64,000 nucleotides of DNA from Prorocentrum cordatum (lineage: Eukaryota > Sar > Dinophyceae > Prorocentrales > Prorocentraceae): assembly GCA_963575745.1 (NCBI GenBank), contig CAUYUJ010010413.1, forward strand, positions 114,501-178,500. The letters are read 5' to 3'. Both the position numbers and the translations under genes were made by a program. Below the pieces are notes generated by a model that was given only the letters and a program-made list of their open reading frames with translations, searched no databases and was not told the DNA's origin. This document shows, one piece after another, positions 44,148-54,855 of this stretch; the stretch's first letter is position 1; each line of letters opens with the position of its first letter.

Positions 44148-45503
44148 ATGTTGCCGCCGCCCAGGCCCCCGCCGATGCGGCCTCCCGACAGGGCCCCGCC
44201 GATGCGGCCTCCTGCACTGCTGCAAGGCTGGGCCGAGGCCACCACCGGGGTCGCCGCCCGTTCATCTCAGAAAGAAGGTGAAGCTGGAGCCGACGCCGCC
44301 TCCTGGGCCGCCGCCCGCTCATCTCCTCAATGCGGTGGAGGATCCATACCTCCTCGCGGAGCCGGGCCTCGCGGAGGCGAAAGAGGTGGAGGAGCATGAC
44401 TACCAGCAGGAGGGCCAGTACCAGCAGGGTTACCAGCAGGGCTACCACCACCAGGGCTACCAGCAGGGCCAGCGCCAGCAGGGCCAGGACCAGCAGGGCT
44501 ACCAGCAGGACGGTGACCAGCAGGGCCTGGACCATAAGGTCCAGCACCAGAAGGCCCTCGCGGAGGCGAAGGAGGAGCAGGCGGCGGAGCCAGGCCTCGC
44601 GAAGAAGGAGCCCGACCTCGCGGGTTTCGTGAAGGCGAAGGCGAAGGAACTGGCCCTCCTGCTAGCCCTGGGCCAGCAGGGCTACCACCAGAAGTGCCAG
44701 GACCAGCAGGGCTACCAGCAGGGCCAGCACCAGAAGGGACAGTGCCAGCAGCAGGGCTATCAGCAGGACGGTGACCAGCAGGGCCTGGACCAGAAGGCCC
44801 AGCACCAGAAGGGCCAGCAGCGGGGCCTCCTCGCGGAGGCGAAGGAGGCGGCGAAGGGCCAGTACCAGCAGGGCCTCGCGCGAAGAAGGAGGACCCATAC
44901 CAATCGCTGGAGGTGCTGATGCGCGAGGAGAAGGAGGCGGAGGCCCAGTGGTCGGATCACCAGAAAAATTCACAGGCGCGGTTGGCAAGGAGAAGCGACG
45001 CCCCCACCGCCAGGGGGGCCACCTCCAGCGAGGATGCCCATGATGCCCCTGCCCGAGGCGGGGATAATATATCCCCGCCTCGGGGAGTAGGGCGGTGATA
45101 GTATATCCCCGCCCTCTGGCTCCTCGCGCTGTTGGTCACTGGTGGTGGTGGTGGTGTCAATTCCCTTCTCCTCAGGCTTGGGCGCACTCGTGGCGTCGCA
45201 AGTTGCACGAGGACGGGGGAGGACAACAATACAGGTAAGCTCCCCCCTCTGCCCTTATATCCCCGCCCCCCCACCCTCGGAGGTGGGGGAAAGGGAATAG
45301 GGGGCAGGGTGGGGGCCTGACAGGGAAAAGGGCTTCCCATCCACCAATTGCACGGCTACTTCGAGGACTGGACCGGCGTCGCGCAACGCATCGTGGAGAA
45401 GAGGATGGCCGCAGAGGGGCGGCTGAGCCGCATGGCACTCGACGCCCGCGGCAGGCGCGAGATTCTAGAGGCGGACATCGCCAGGAGGGCGGGAGGCGCC
45501 TAA
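44148..45503 (+). CDS. Small spliced Pro/Gln-rich gene, right copy
   Basis: Exon to 44340, exon 44892-45057, exon ending in TAA at 45501-45503. The first intron (44341-44891) is 12 bp shorter than in copy 1 through loss of one short Gln/Gly repeat; 12 is a multiple of 3, so length does not separate the intron and coding readings. The GC-type donor is preserved, with CGA for CAA as the codon before the splice site. Confidence 0.45.
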
Positions 45504-47397
45504 GCCTGTTTGTGCTCCTCCCTCCACCTCCGCCTTTCTGCGCGTGCGCTGGCTGTGCCAGCCTTCCCGCGGCAGAGGGGGGAGGAGGAGGAGGGCGAGG
45601 GGGATGAGGAGGATGAGGAGGAGGAGGGGGGAGGCGGAGGTGGATGGGGAAAGGAGCAGGAGAAGGAGGAGGAAGGGAGGGAGGAGAGCGACGAGGAGAG
45701 AGGAGGAGGAGGAGGAGGGAGGAGGAGGAGGAGAAGGAAGTCAGTTCAGACATTCAGAGAATCCCACCAGCCCTCTGGGCGTAGGTGGTCTAGAGCAGAT
45801 CCTCTTCCACCCCTCCCTCTTCCCCCTTGGGGAGGGGTTTACCCCTCCCCCTACCCCCTCCCCTGGACCTGGACGGGGGGGGCCGCGGGTAGTTAGAGCG
45901 TCCCAGATGGCCCAAGACGGCTCCAAGAGCGCCTCAGAGAACCCAAGATGAGCTCCAAGATGGCTCAAGATAGCGCAAGATCGCTCACGATGGCTCCTAA
46001 GATGGTTCCAAGAAGCCCAAAGACGGCCCCAAGATAACTCCAAGTGGCCAAACAGCTCCCCAAGGAGGCCCCGAAGAGGCCAAAATCGTCCCAAAACCTA
46101 AGGAAAATCAATGATTTTTGCTTTCTCGCCTTTTCGCTTCCGATGGCTATCCGAGGCCTGGAGATGGCTCCAAGATGGCCCAAGAGGGCCCCAAGAGAGC
46201 CCCAAAAGAGCCCCAAGACGGCCCCAAGAGCGCCCAAGAGCACTCCAAGAGCGTTCCAAGAGGGGTCCAAGAGGCGATTTTAGGGGCTTCCGAGGGGGGG
46301 CGCTAATTAAACCCCCCCTCTTGTTTGATCGACTCCCTCCAAGATGGCCCCAAAAGCGCCCCGAAGGCTCCCCAGAGCGCCTCAAGAGGGTCCCAAGAGG
46401 CGCCCAAGATGCCCCAAGGCGCCCAAAAAGCCCTCCAAGAGGCCCTCAAAAGACCCCCAAGAAGCTCCTTCCCCTCCTCCTCCTCCTCCTCCGATTCTTC
46501 CTCCTTCTCCGTCCTCCTCCTCCTCCTCCTCCTCCTCCTCTTCCCCCTCCTCCTCCTCCTCCTCCTCCTCCCGACGACGACGACGACGACGACTCCTCTT
46601 CCATCCTCCCCCTCTCGGGGTCTGTGACAGCTTCCCCCGCCCTTTGTTATTCTGCATGCTCCCCGACTTCCCTGATCACCTCAACTCCCCTGAGCATCGT
46701 TTCTGGATGGGCTGGTGGGGATACGCGAAGCGTCAACAATTTAGCAGCCAGCGGCTGCGGCTTTTTAGCCAGAAAAATCGTTTCGTCGTCGTCGTCGTCG
46801 TCCTCCTCCTCCTCCTGCTGGTGCACGTCCTCCTCCTGCTCCTCCTCCTCCTCTTCCTCCTCCTCGTACATGCATACATGCGTACGCATACACATACACA
46901 TACACACATGCGTATGTATGGATGTATGTGTACATATGCATGCGAATACACATATACACACACTCATGCGTATGTGTGTATGTACACACCCACATGCACG
47001 CACACTTACGTATGCGCATATGCCCGCCGCCGCCATCATCGTCGCGTCGCCATCGCATCGCACGGTGTGGAGTATGATTATCATTGTGATTATAGTATAT
47101 TATAGTCATGTGTTGTTGATGATGATGATCGATGATGATGATGATGATCGTCATGATGATGATCATGATGATGATGATGATCATGGCTGATGACCATGAT
47201 GATCAAATGGTAGCGACTTAACAGACACGGGGGGGGGGGCTGACGATGGCGACGGTTGAAGATGGCAAAGGAGCGTTGACGTTTTCTCACGCCGGCCCCG
47301 ACTGTCTGAGTAGCAACAGACACCACTCAGAGCCCCGACGGGCGGCGAATACCAGATACCTTAAAGGCCTGATTCCAGGACCGCTGGCAGAAGTCGC

Positions 47398-47755
47398 CAG
47401 CTGACGAAACCCCGATCACGCGCGATCGGGGTTTCGTCAACATTGAGCGCTCAATGTTGACGAAACTCGGTGCGCGCGCGCTCCTGGGCGACCGGTGGAC
47501 GTTGACGAAACCCCGATCGCGCGCGATCGGGGTTTCGTCGCACCCCGCAGGGCCCGCGCACCGAGTTTCGTCAACATTGAGCGCTCAATGTTGACGAAAC
47601 CCCGATCGCGCGCGATCGGGGTTTCGTCAGGCTGCTGGGCCGCCCCGCGCCTCCGCGCATACCCTTAAGGGCGCCCTAAGCCCACCAAGTTTCGTCAACA
47701 TTGAGCGCTCAATGTTGACGACACCCCGTTCGCGCGCAAACGGGGTTTCGTCGGG
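47398..47755. repeat. Palindrome array beside the DNA methyltransferase, right copy
   Basis: Better preserved than in copy 1. GTTTCGTCAACATTGAGC and its complement form perfect 36-bp palindromes at 47431-47466 and 47565-47600. TGACGAAACCCCGATCGCG and its complement form a 38-bp palindrome at 47592-47629, with a related one at about 47504-47538. Neighbouring palindromes overlap through the shared arm GTTTCGTCA, so alternative foldings compete. Confidence 0.8.
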
Positions 47756-48119
47756 TTGATGGGCCTCCCTATGTATGTATGTATACATACATACATACCC
47801 TATGTATGTATGTATATACATGTGTATGTATGTATACATACATACATACCCTATGTATGCATGTATATACATGTGTATGCATGTATGTATGTATACATAT
47901 ACACATGTATGTATGTATGTATGCATGTATGTATGTATGTATACACATACATACATACATACACACATGCGTATGTATGTATGTATGTATAATATACATG
48001 CGCATACACATATATACACACACTCATGCGTATGTATGTAGGTACACACCCACATGCACGCACACTTACGTATGCACATATGCCGGCCGCCGTTCATCGT
48101 TGCGCGCCGAGGCGAGGCG

Positions 48120-49466
48120 TCATGCAGAACTGCTGCCTCTCCGCCACGGGTCAGCGAGCCGCTTGAAAAAAACAGCCTGCACAAGAAGGTTCCTCGTGAG
48201 GCGGACGACGACGCTGACAGAGAATGCATTCCCGATCATCTGAGCGTACTGGCGGGGACTGCACGCGTCCTCGTAGTTGATGCGGCCCGGGGGGGTCCCT
48301 TGAAGGCGCTCGAGCTCGTTCAGCGTCATGAATCGGTGCTTGTCAAAGATCCAGAAGCCCCCACCGCCAGACCGGTTGCGCGTCAAACACGGAGCGTACC
48401 CCCAGCCGTATTGCGGCGACCTGGTCTTGCCGCAGTCAAGCTCGGCGATGAGCATGTTGGCCTTGGCGAATATGTCTTGATGTTGAGACAGTTTGTCCAC
48501 CAGGCGGGTGAAGTTGTGGATCTGGTAGTCATGGACTGGCAAGGTGCCGAGCTTGTCCGAATGCTTGTCCAAGATATGTTCGATTGGCGTGTATGGGATC
48601 TCGCTCGGCCAACTCGTGTGCACATTGGACTTCTTGGACAGCACTCCTGTGATGTACAATCGGCGCCGCGATTGCGGCAATCCACCGACCTTCAACGTGT
48701 CGAGGAAAGACATGCTCACAGTGTACGCGGGGGTACCGTCGGGGCCTTTGAGGCTGACGAGAAAGTTCAAGATGGCATTCAGCTCCTCCTGGAACCTCTG
48801 GTGAGTCAGGGCCTCAACGTTCTCCAAGACGAACACCGTCGGTAGCTTGGTCTGGATGTAGTTTAGGGCGAAAAACACCACGATGCCTCGGCCTTGAGGA
48901 TCTGCAATCCCCGCGTGGATGCCCTGCACAGAGAACGGCTGGCAAGGGAATCCGATGATGTACAAGTCCACCCGCGGGACCGCCGCGTTATCGCGGGTGG
49001 TTATGTCTCCATAGAGCACGCACAAGTCGGGGTGGCTGGCAATGATAACCTTGCGCGTGGCGAAGTCAATTTCCGATGCGAACACGTGCACAATGGAGTT
49101 GCCAATGCCGAGCAACTCCAAGGCGAGCTTAGCAGTGTCGATGCCCGCGCATTCACTGCCGAACAGAATCTTGCCATCCGTTTCGCCCGTCAAGACCCTC
49201 TCAAGATCAATGTCCCGGAGAACGACGACATCTGTGGCCTTCCACTTCTTGCCGGCGCCGCGCGAGTCTGAGACGGCAGGCTTCCTTGTCGTGACCGGCG
49301 GCGCCATCGAGCGCTTGGACTTCTTGATCGGAACAGCGGCTGCTGGCGACTTCCGAACGACGAACTGCGCCGGGCGCCCGTTGGCCTTGGGCTTCGGTGC
49401 CGCCTTGGCCTTGGGCTTCCGCTGCTGGGGCGGCGTGTCTGTCACGAGCATGGACCAGTCGTCCAT
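48120..49466 (-). CDS. DNA (cytosine-5)-methyltransferase, intact copy
   Basis: 448 aa from the ATG at 49466 (TACCATGG), chosen over 49544 because the extra 26 residues include a spliced-leader relict. Expected to transfer methyl from SAM to C5 of cytosine in DNA. Motifs in order: I FGSECAGID (102-110), IV GFPCQPFSVQG with nucleophile Cys175, VI ENV (215-217), VIII QSRRRLYITG (265-274), IX-like KHRFMTLNELERLQGTPPG (377-395), X IGNAFSVSVVVRL (411-423). The region 275-375 would hold target recognition and is short. The N-terminal 80 residues are Lys/Pro/Ala-rich with KKSKRS, a possible nuclear signal, and no chromatin-reader domain is seen. Single open frame, no intron. From memory, C5-methyltransferases have been reported as cargo of dinoflagellate retroelements; here the gene lies in a TIR-bounded segment. 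Confidence 0.88.
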   Translation of the reverse strand: MDDWSMLVTDTPPQQRKPKAKAAPKPKANGRPAQFVVRKSPAAAVPIKKSKRSMAPPVTTRKPAVSDSRGAGKKWKATDVVVLRDIDLERVLTGETDGKILFGSECAGIDTAKLALELLGIGNSIVHVFASEIDFATRKVIIASHPDLCVLYGDITTRDNAAVPRVDLYIIGFPCQPFSVQGIHAGIADPQGRGIVVFFALNYIQTKLPTVFVLENVEALTHQRFQEELNAILNFLVSLKGPDGTPAYTVSMSFLDTLKVGGLPQSRRRLYITGVLSKKSNVHTSWPSEIPYTPIEHILDKHSDKLGTLPVHDYQIHNFTRLVDKLSQHQDIFAKANMLIAELDCGKTRSPQYGWGYAPCLTRNRSGGGGFWIFDKHRFMTLNELERLQGTPPGRINYEDACSPRQYAQMIGNAFSVSVVVRLTRNLLVQAVFFKRLADPWRRGSSSA

Positions 49467-49509
49467 GGTATAGACTGGGCGAGCTCTCAGTCCAAAGCCC
49501 GCTAGGGTA

Positions 49510-49527
49510 GAGCCAAAATGGGCTACG
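49510..49527 (-). other. Relict spliced leader, methyltransferase right copy
   Basis: Identical to 28750-28767 of copy 1: CGTAGCC, one inserted C, ATTTTGGCTC on the minus strand. Confidence 0.55.
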
Positions 49528-51011
49528 TCCATCGTCGCCATCACGCATAACCATCATCACCATCATCGGTATTATCATCATGATCGCCGTCGTCGTTCGT
49601 TGCATGGCGTTGCCATCGTCGTCGTCGTCGCGAGTGCAGTTTTTGGGCTCTCGGGCGCCCCCCGAAGCTCCCTCCTCCTCCTGAGCCCCCTCCCCCTCCC
49701 CCTCCTCCCCCTCCTCCTCGGACACCCAGCGGAGGATGGCCCTCGATCCTCGAACCTCCTCGCTCTTCGGCCCTCTCGCTCCCGTCCCTCCTCGGAGCAG
49801 TGGCGCCCCTCCTCGGAGCAGTGACGTCTGTGAGGGGCTCGTCACACGATCAGAAGAAGTCCGAGCAATGGTCGGAGGAGAGCCGTTTGAGACAACGGCA
49901 GTGATACAACGGCGGCCCAAATCCGCTCAGAATCGTTCCCCAGGAGGAGGGGGGGGAGGAGGGAGGAGGGAGGAGGAGGAGGTAGGAGGATGAGGAGGAG
50001 GAGGATGAGGAGGGAGGAGGGGTCCCCGCAGGGCTTTTTTCCCAACCATCCTGTGGTGTTGGGTCCTCGTTTTGAAGAGACAGCGCCCCGCGTTCCCACC
50101 TTCTTCCCGCTGCCCCCTCCCTCCTCCCATCTTCATCACTTCGTCTTAACAGCTTCGGAAATTACACGGATGGAGGTCGCTTTCCCAACCACCCTGTGGT
50201 GTTGGGTCCTCGTTTTGAAGAGACAGCGCCAGTCGGGCTGGCTGGTTCGGCCTCGTTTAACGTTTGTTGGCTGGTTCGGCCACAGGGTTCGCATGCTCCC
50301 CAACACCCATTTTGGGCAATCAGCCTTAGAAATATCATCCGTTGTTACGGATGGTCGTGTCGAAGTCTTCTGAAGCTGGGCGGGGGTGGAGCATGGGTCA
50401 GCCGAAGCAGCTGAGGGTGGATGGGTCAGCCGAAGCAGCTGGCACGGATTATGCCTTAGAGGAGATGGCGGAGAAGAGGAGGCGGACGAGAGGAGAGGAT
50501 GCTCTTGTTCTGCACACGATGGCCAGGGAGGCGGAGGGGAGGAGATGAAATGAGGCGGTGGAGTGGAGAGGAGAGGAGGGAGGGAGGAGGGGCGGAGGGA
50601 GGAGGGAGGGAGGCAGAGGAGGATGCGGCATTGATTCAAACTGACTAGTAGGTAGGTAGGAGGAGAAGGATGAGGAGGAGGAGGAGGAGGAGGGGGAGGA
50701 GGAGGAGGAGGAGGAGGGGAGGGAGCCAAGCACGCCTCGCGTTTCCTGGGGTTCCGCTTAAAACCGCCCCACCAGCAAAATCTTGTCCTCTGGGCGTCCT
50801 GTCCGGTGTTGGTCCTCCTCCTCCTCCTCGTCCTCCTCCTCGTATAGCCATTTGGGCTTTGTTTTTCAGAGCTGCGAACCTCGACGGGTTCCTGCTCGCG
50901 CCCCGGCGGGCTGCGCGCCTCAGCGAGCCCCCGCCGGCCCGGCGCGCGACGGGCCCCTGCTTGCGCGGCGCGGCCTTGGGCCTGCGACGCGCGGCGACGG
51001 AGCCTTCGCCG

Positions 51012-52427
51012 ATGGAGGTGTTCACCAGCAAGCACAAGAACTGCATCGACGACGTGGTCTACTTCCCCCTAGTGTCCTATCGCTTCCGGGAGGACTGGCT
51101 GGTGAAGAAGTGCAACCCCTCCTCGGTGAAGAAGTTCGGGGTGTTCTTCCGAGTGTTGTTCATGCGCGACGACGTCACCTTCCCCGCGATGGCGTCGAAG
51201 GAGTACCTAGAGCTGGTGTGTGCGTCTCCGGAGGACAAGGCCTGCAAGCAACAGCATCGTGGCGTGGTCAGGCGCTTCGCCAGCTGGTGGGAGGACGGGG
51301 GTGGCAGCAAGCTGCGGCGTGACAGGGCGACCGTCTCTGAAGACCTCTGGCCGAAGTTCGGCGACGAAGGCTCCTGGAACCTTATGGGCCCCCGTGCGCG
51401 GACCAGCAGGACAGCGTCGCCAGCGCCGGCGTCGCCAGCGCCGCCAACGCCGACCAGGGGCGAGGGCGCCAAGAATGAGGGCAGCGGGACGGCTTCGACG
51501 GCGCGGCCTCCGCCCACGCCGCAGCAGGCGACTCGGGGGCCTCCGCCCACGCCGCCGCCGGCGACGCCGTCGTCGACGGAGTCGTCCGATTCTTCTTCGG
51601 ACTCGGAGTCATCGGAGCTCTCGGATTCTCCGAAGAAGACTTCAGGGGCGGCGGAGGCGCCGCCGTCGCCTCCAGGTCCACCGGCGCCGCCGGCGCCATC
51701 GGCGCCACCGGCGCGCGCGGCGCCAGCGGGCAGCGGGCGCCCGCAGTCCCAGGGCCCGGTGCAGATCCTTGCCTACAAGCTCCTGCACGACGACCTCCAG
51801 CACCTCGGCGCTGAGTTCGTGTCCATCAAGATGGGCCTGATGAAGGAGGTCTTCAACAGCGAGGAGCGCTTCCAGTTGTGGCGCCGTACGTGGCCGAGTG
51901 TCAAGGAGTCGCGCGAAGAGATGCAGGCCGCGCTCAAGCACCTCGAGAACTTGTGCGGCATCGCCGAAACGTTGAAGGAGAAGCACTACAAGTTCGGGCA
52001 GATGGCGCTCGCGGGCAGGCTGGTGTACCCCAGCATCATGTGCGACAATCAGCGGCCCGCGCAGCCTCCGCCGTCGAGCGCGCTGGCGGGCCCGCCAGGC
52101 CCGTCGAAGCTCAAGAAGCGGAAAACCGACGCCACTTCGAGCTCTGCGGGCGTTTCCAAGAAGAAGCGGAGCGTCTCGTGGAGCGACGGTATTCAGACAG
52201 GCGACGACAAGGGCCCGACTCTCGAGCAGAAGTGGAGCGTGGCCAGCCTGAAGAGGTGCGAGCCGCTCTGGAGCGCTCAGCCGGGGTCTCATGTGCCGTG
52301 CGATAGGTGCCCGGCCTACGTCTCCGGAAGCGTTGGTACTTTGGTGCCAATAGGCTCGAGGTCACAATTCGCCTCCGAAGAGTTCCTCTGCTCCCAGCGC
52401 AGCGCTCCAACAGCAGCAGCGCAATAG
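51012..52427 (+). CDS. Protein with Pro/Ser-rich centre, right copy, zinc-ribbon Cys lost
   Basis: 471 aa, collinear with 30252-31667. Replacements against copy 1: VVYFPL for VFYFPL, FFRVLF for FFRMLF, RDDVTF for RDGITF, GDDKGP for GDGKGP, LWSAQ for LWYAQ, GTLVP for GTMVP, and CSQRS for CSQCS. The last removes one of four putative zinc ligands, so the C-terminal ribbon may be non-functional here. Confidence 0.55.
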   Translation: MEVFTSKHKNCIDDVVYFPLVSYRFREDWLVKKCNPSSVKKFGVFFRVLFMRDDVTFPAMASKEYLELVCASPEDKACKQQHRGVVRRFASWWEDGGGSKLRRDRATVSEDLWPKFGDEGSWNLMGPRARTSRTASPAPASPAPPTPTRGEGAKNEGSGTASTARPPPTPQQATRGPPPTPPPATPSSTESSDSSSDSESSELSDSPKKTSGAAEAPPSPPGPPAPPAPSAPPARAAPAGSGRPQSQGPVQILAYKLLHDDLQHLGAEFVSIKMGLMKEVFNSEERFQLWRRTWPSVKESREEMQAALKHLENLCGIAETLKEKHYKFGQMALAGRLVYPSIMCDNQRPAQPPPSSALAGPPGPSKLKKRKTDATSSSAGVSKKKRSVSWSDGIQTGDDKGPTLEQKWSVASLKRCEPLWSAQPGSHVPCDRCPAYVSGSVGTLVPIGSRSQFASEEFLCSQRSAPTAAAQ

Positions 52428-52844
52428 CCCTGGCGCCAGACGGTTCCGGAGGAGGCGGCGAGGAGGAGGATGAGGAGGAGGAGTAGTTCGTTCAGACATG
52501 ATTCAGGTAATTCAACAGCCAGGGCAACGGCGTCGGCTTTCGCCGAAAAATCGCATCGTCGTCCTCTTCTCTCCTCCTCCTTCTCCTCATCCGTCCGCCC
52601 CCCCCCCCTTCCTCCTCCTCCTCCCACGGGGGCCGAGGAGGAGTAAGCTCTTGGGGCTCCTTTGGGAAAGGGGGTCTGAGAGGTCTCTTGGGGCCGTTGT
52701 AGGCGCCGCATGGCTCAAACAAGGTGGGGGAAGTACTTAATTCAGCTCCCCCCCGGAGGCTCATCATCAGAGAGGGGGGGAGCGGGGAGGTGGAGGAAAG
52801 GATGCCGTTTTTCTGCACGCGATGGCCGAATCAGCCAATGTTAA
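52428..52844. other. 3' flank and end of the duplicated unit
   Basis: Same content as 31668-32046, then unique sequence from 52803 (TGCCGTTTTTCTGC). No gene other than the 3' end of the next one. Confidence 0.5.
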
Positions 52845-54410
52845 TCACAAAGCGTGTTGCCAGCACTCGTTGGCGTTGGCGCTGGAGCTGCTGGCCCGCT
52901 CCGCCCGCGAAGCGCTCTGGCAACATGGGGAGCACAAAGAATATGGACAGTACACGCCAGGCTGATTGATGTGACAAGATGCGCACATAGGGGTTACCAC
53001 GCGGCGCACACATGCTGGACTCGGGCGGATCCGCATGGCGTGCTCCATAGCCCTCTTGTACTTCTTGTAGTTCCACCCGTCGTTGCACCGCTCGTTGCTG
53101 GCCCACGTGCTCCGCGGCTTCCAGTCACCACTGCGGCGTGAAAGTTCTTCTGCCATACCCTGCACCTGGGCCTCCAACGCGCGGAAGTTGTTGTGAAGCG
53201 CCGCGTCCTGTTCTCGACGTTGTCGTAGAGCGTCGCTGACTAGCACCTGCTGCTGTAGCCGTTCCTGTGTTGCGCGAAGTCGATCCTCCTCAGCGCGAAG
53301 AGCTGCAATGCGTTCTTCATGTTGTCGAACTTGCTCAGCTCGTTCTTATGCTTCTTCTTGCTGTCGGATGCGTTCTTCATGTTGTCGAACTTGCTCAGCT
53401 CGTTCTTCTGCTTCTTCTTGCTGTCGGATGCGTTCTTCATGTAGTCGAACTTGCTCAGCTCGTTTTTCTGCTTCTTCTTGCTGTCGGATGCGTTTCTCAT
53501 GTTGTCGAACTTGCTCAGCTCGTTCTTCTGCTTTTTCTTGCTGTCGGAGCTCCTCCGCATCGCGTTGCGCTTCAGCGTCTGCGGCTGCCAGTTCTTCTCG
53601 GTATTTGATTTCGAGACGGCGTGCTTCTTGACGACGCCACTCATCATCGTCATCATCGCGTTCACGCCAGGGGACAATCGGTGGCGAACCCCACGTGGAC
53701 GTTGAAGGCCTTGTAGATGATGCTAGCCATTCGTCCAGCTCCTGTCGGACGCGCTCCACCGTTGTGCCAGAATATCGGCGATGCGGTGGGCCTTGCTGAT
53801 CGAGCCAGTCCCACGCGCCAGGACCGTCCACATGCGGCAACTCAAAGAGACGGGCGACTTCTTGCCACGAGCCAGCTTCGCACATGCACTCGCGCAAGCT
53901 TTTTGTCATCCACTTGTTATTCATGACTGGCCTCAGTTCAGTGAACATCACCAAGAAGCCCTTCTCTTCGACGATGTTCGCCCACATGTTGTCATCGTCG
54001 TGCACCATCGACCAAAGGCATTCGATGTCGTTGTCGATGTGGTGCGTGAGTCCCAGTCTGGAAGCGATAGCGCCCTTGCCCTTCTCGCCACTCTTCCGCT
54101 CGCACAGATGTAGGTGGTTCAGCGGCATGCCCATCTCGACGAGCCCTGTCTGCTTGATGAAGCGCACGGGCCACGCCTCAACGTGACCGTGCTTCTTGTG
54201 GTACGACCACCACGAGCCACGTTGGGTGCGACTCACGATGTACAGGTTCTCCAGCCCATGCACCATGCCGAACAACAAGGCGAACGCGAAAAAACCTCGC
54301 GTTACTGCCACGTAGATGTCGTCGCCCTCTGGCTTCTTGTCATCACCGGTGTCCCTGGTGCTCATGACGTCGCCAAGATCGACGCCAACTTTGACCGCGG
54401 CGCGTGCCAT
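52845..54410 (-). pseudogene. HAD-like hydrolase fused to coiled coil and Cys-rich tail, one in-frame stop
   Basis: One continuous frame from 54410 to 52845 (521 aa) broken only by TAA at 53348-53346, where the neighbouring repeats have GAA. The N-terminus fits the HAD fold: VGVDLGDVMS (motif I, DLGxV type), LYIVSRTQRG (motif II), a Lys region GEKGKGAIASRLG and HHIDND (acidic motif IV). Then come FLVMFTELRPVMNNKW and an acidic linker, then a coiled coil with 20-residue tandem repeats (RAEQVRQHEERIRQQEEAEE), four units with the stop in the third. After the stop the coil continues and ends in CASC, CPYSLCSPCC, a zinc-binding-like cluster. The stop may be a pseudogene mark, a sequencing difference or read through. 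The ATG lies 175 bp after a spliced-leader relict. Confidence 0.55.
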
Positions 54411-54584
54411 TCTCCAACGGCTTGCGCTCCGAGATCAGGTCGACAGCCACAATCTCCCGAAGCGCAATCTCCAGCGCACAGAGTCACGCAATCTCCAGCG
54501 CTTCGAAGTGGGCACGCCACCATATGAAGTTGGGCCGAAGGGGGCGGCCCGCGGGATGGCCAAGGGGCGGCCCGCAGGATGCGA

Positions 54585-54605
54585 TTTGAGCCAAAACGGC
54601 AATGG
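54585..54605 (-). other. Relict dinoflagellate spliced leader (minus)
   Basis: On the minus strand CCATTGCCGTTTTGGCTCAA: 17 of 21 leader bases, no gap. It is placed 5' of the HAD/coiled-coil gene and points into it. Confidence 0.65.
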
Positions 54606-54757
54606 AATGAATGGAGGATGAGGTGGAGGAGGAAACGTGAGATGTTCTGAACATGCTGGCCAGCGTGGGCCTAGGCGTTTCGACAGGCGGCCGCGCGGTG
54701 GCGACCCCAGCGCGGGCGTTCGAGGGTGAACTCGGAAAGCCGCCGGTCGTCCAAGGT

Positions 54758-54853
54758 TGAACGATCGACGCAGTGTCAGGATCCAACACCGACTTCATCG
54801 CAACATCCAGGTGAACGCCGACGCCTTGAACGATCGACGCGGTGTCAGGAACC
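54758..54853. promoter_or_regulatory. 26-bp direct repeats between divergent gene starts
   Basis: TGAACGATCGACGCAGTGTC... at 54758-54783 recurs at 54827-54852 with one or two changes. They lie in the 250 bp between two outward-pointing spliced-leader relicts, so they could be part of a shared promoter. Inference from position only. Confidence 0.35.
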
Positions 54854-54855
54854 AT

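Larger units (their letters stand above)
32147..52802. repeat. Second copy of the 20.8-kb unit (first copy 11192-32046)
   Basis: It begins AACCGTGGTTGCGCGCG as at 11192 and ends GGTGGAGGAAAGGA as at 32046, collinear throughout. Repeats not listed separately here follow copy 1: composite satellite 32395-33930, dispersed 11-mer elements 34670-35110 and 45765-46480, minus-strand relative about 36860-37110, 0.8-kb repeats 41467-42245 and 49989-50765, microsatellite 47762-48085. Seen indels include 12 bases missing here against 23925-23940 and about 24 missing against 25472-25500. The diverged block is 46490-47320. Confidence 0.95.

Noticed and set aside
53240-53677. 145-aa frame with a SDSKKKQKNELSKFDNM repeat
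   Set aside because: Shifted-frame reading of the 60-bp coiled-coil repeats; the other frame is continuous with the HAD-like domain and the Cys-rich tail.
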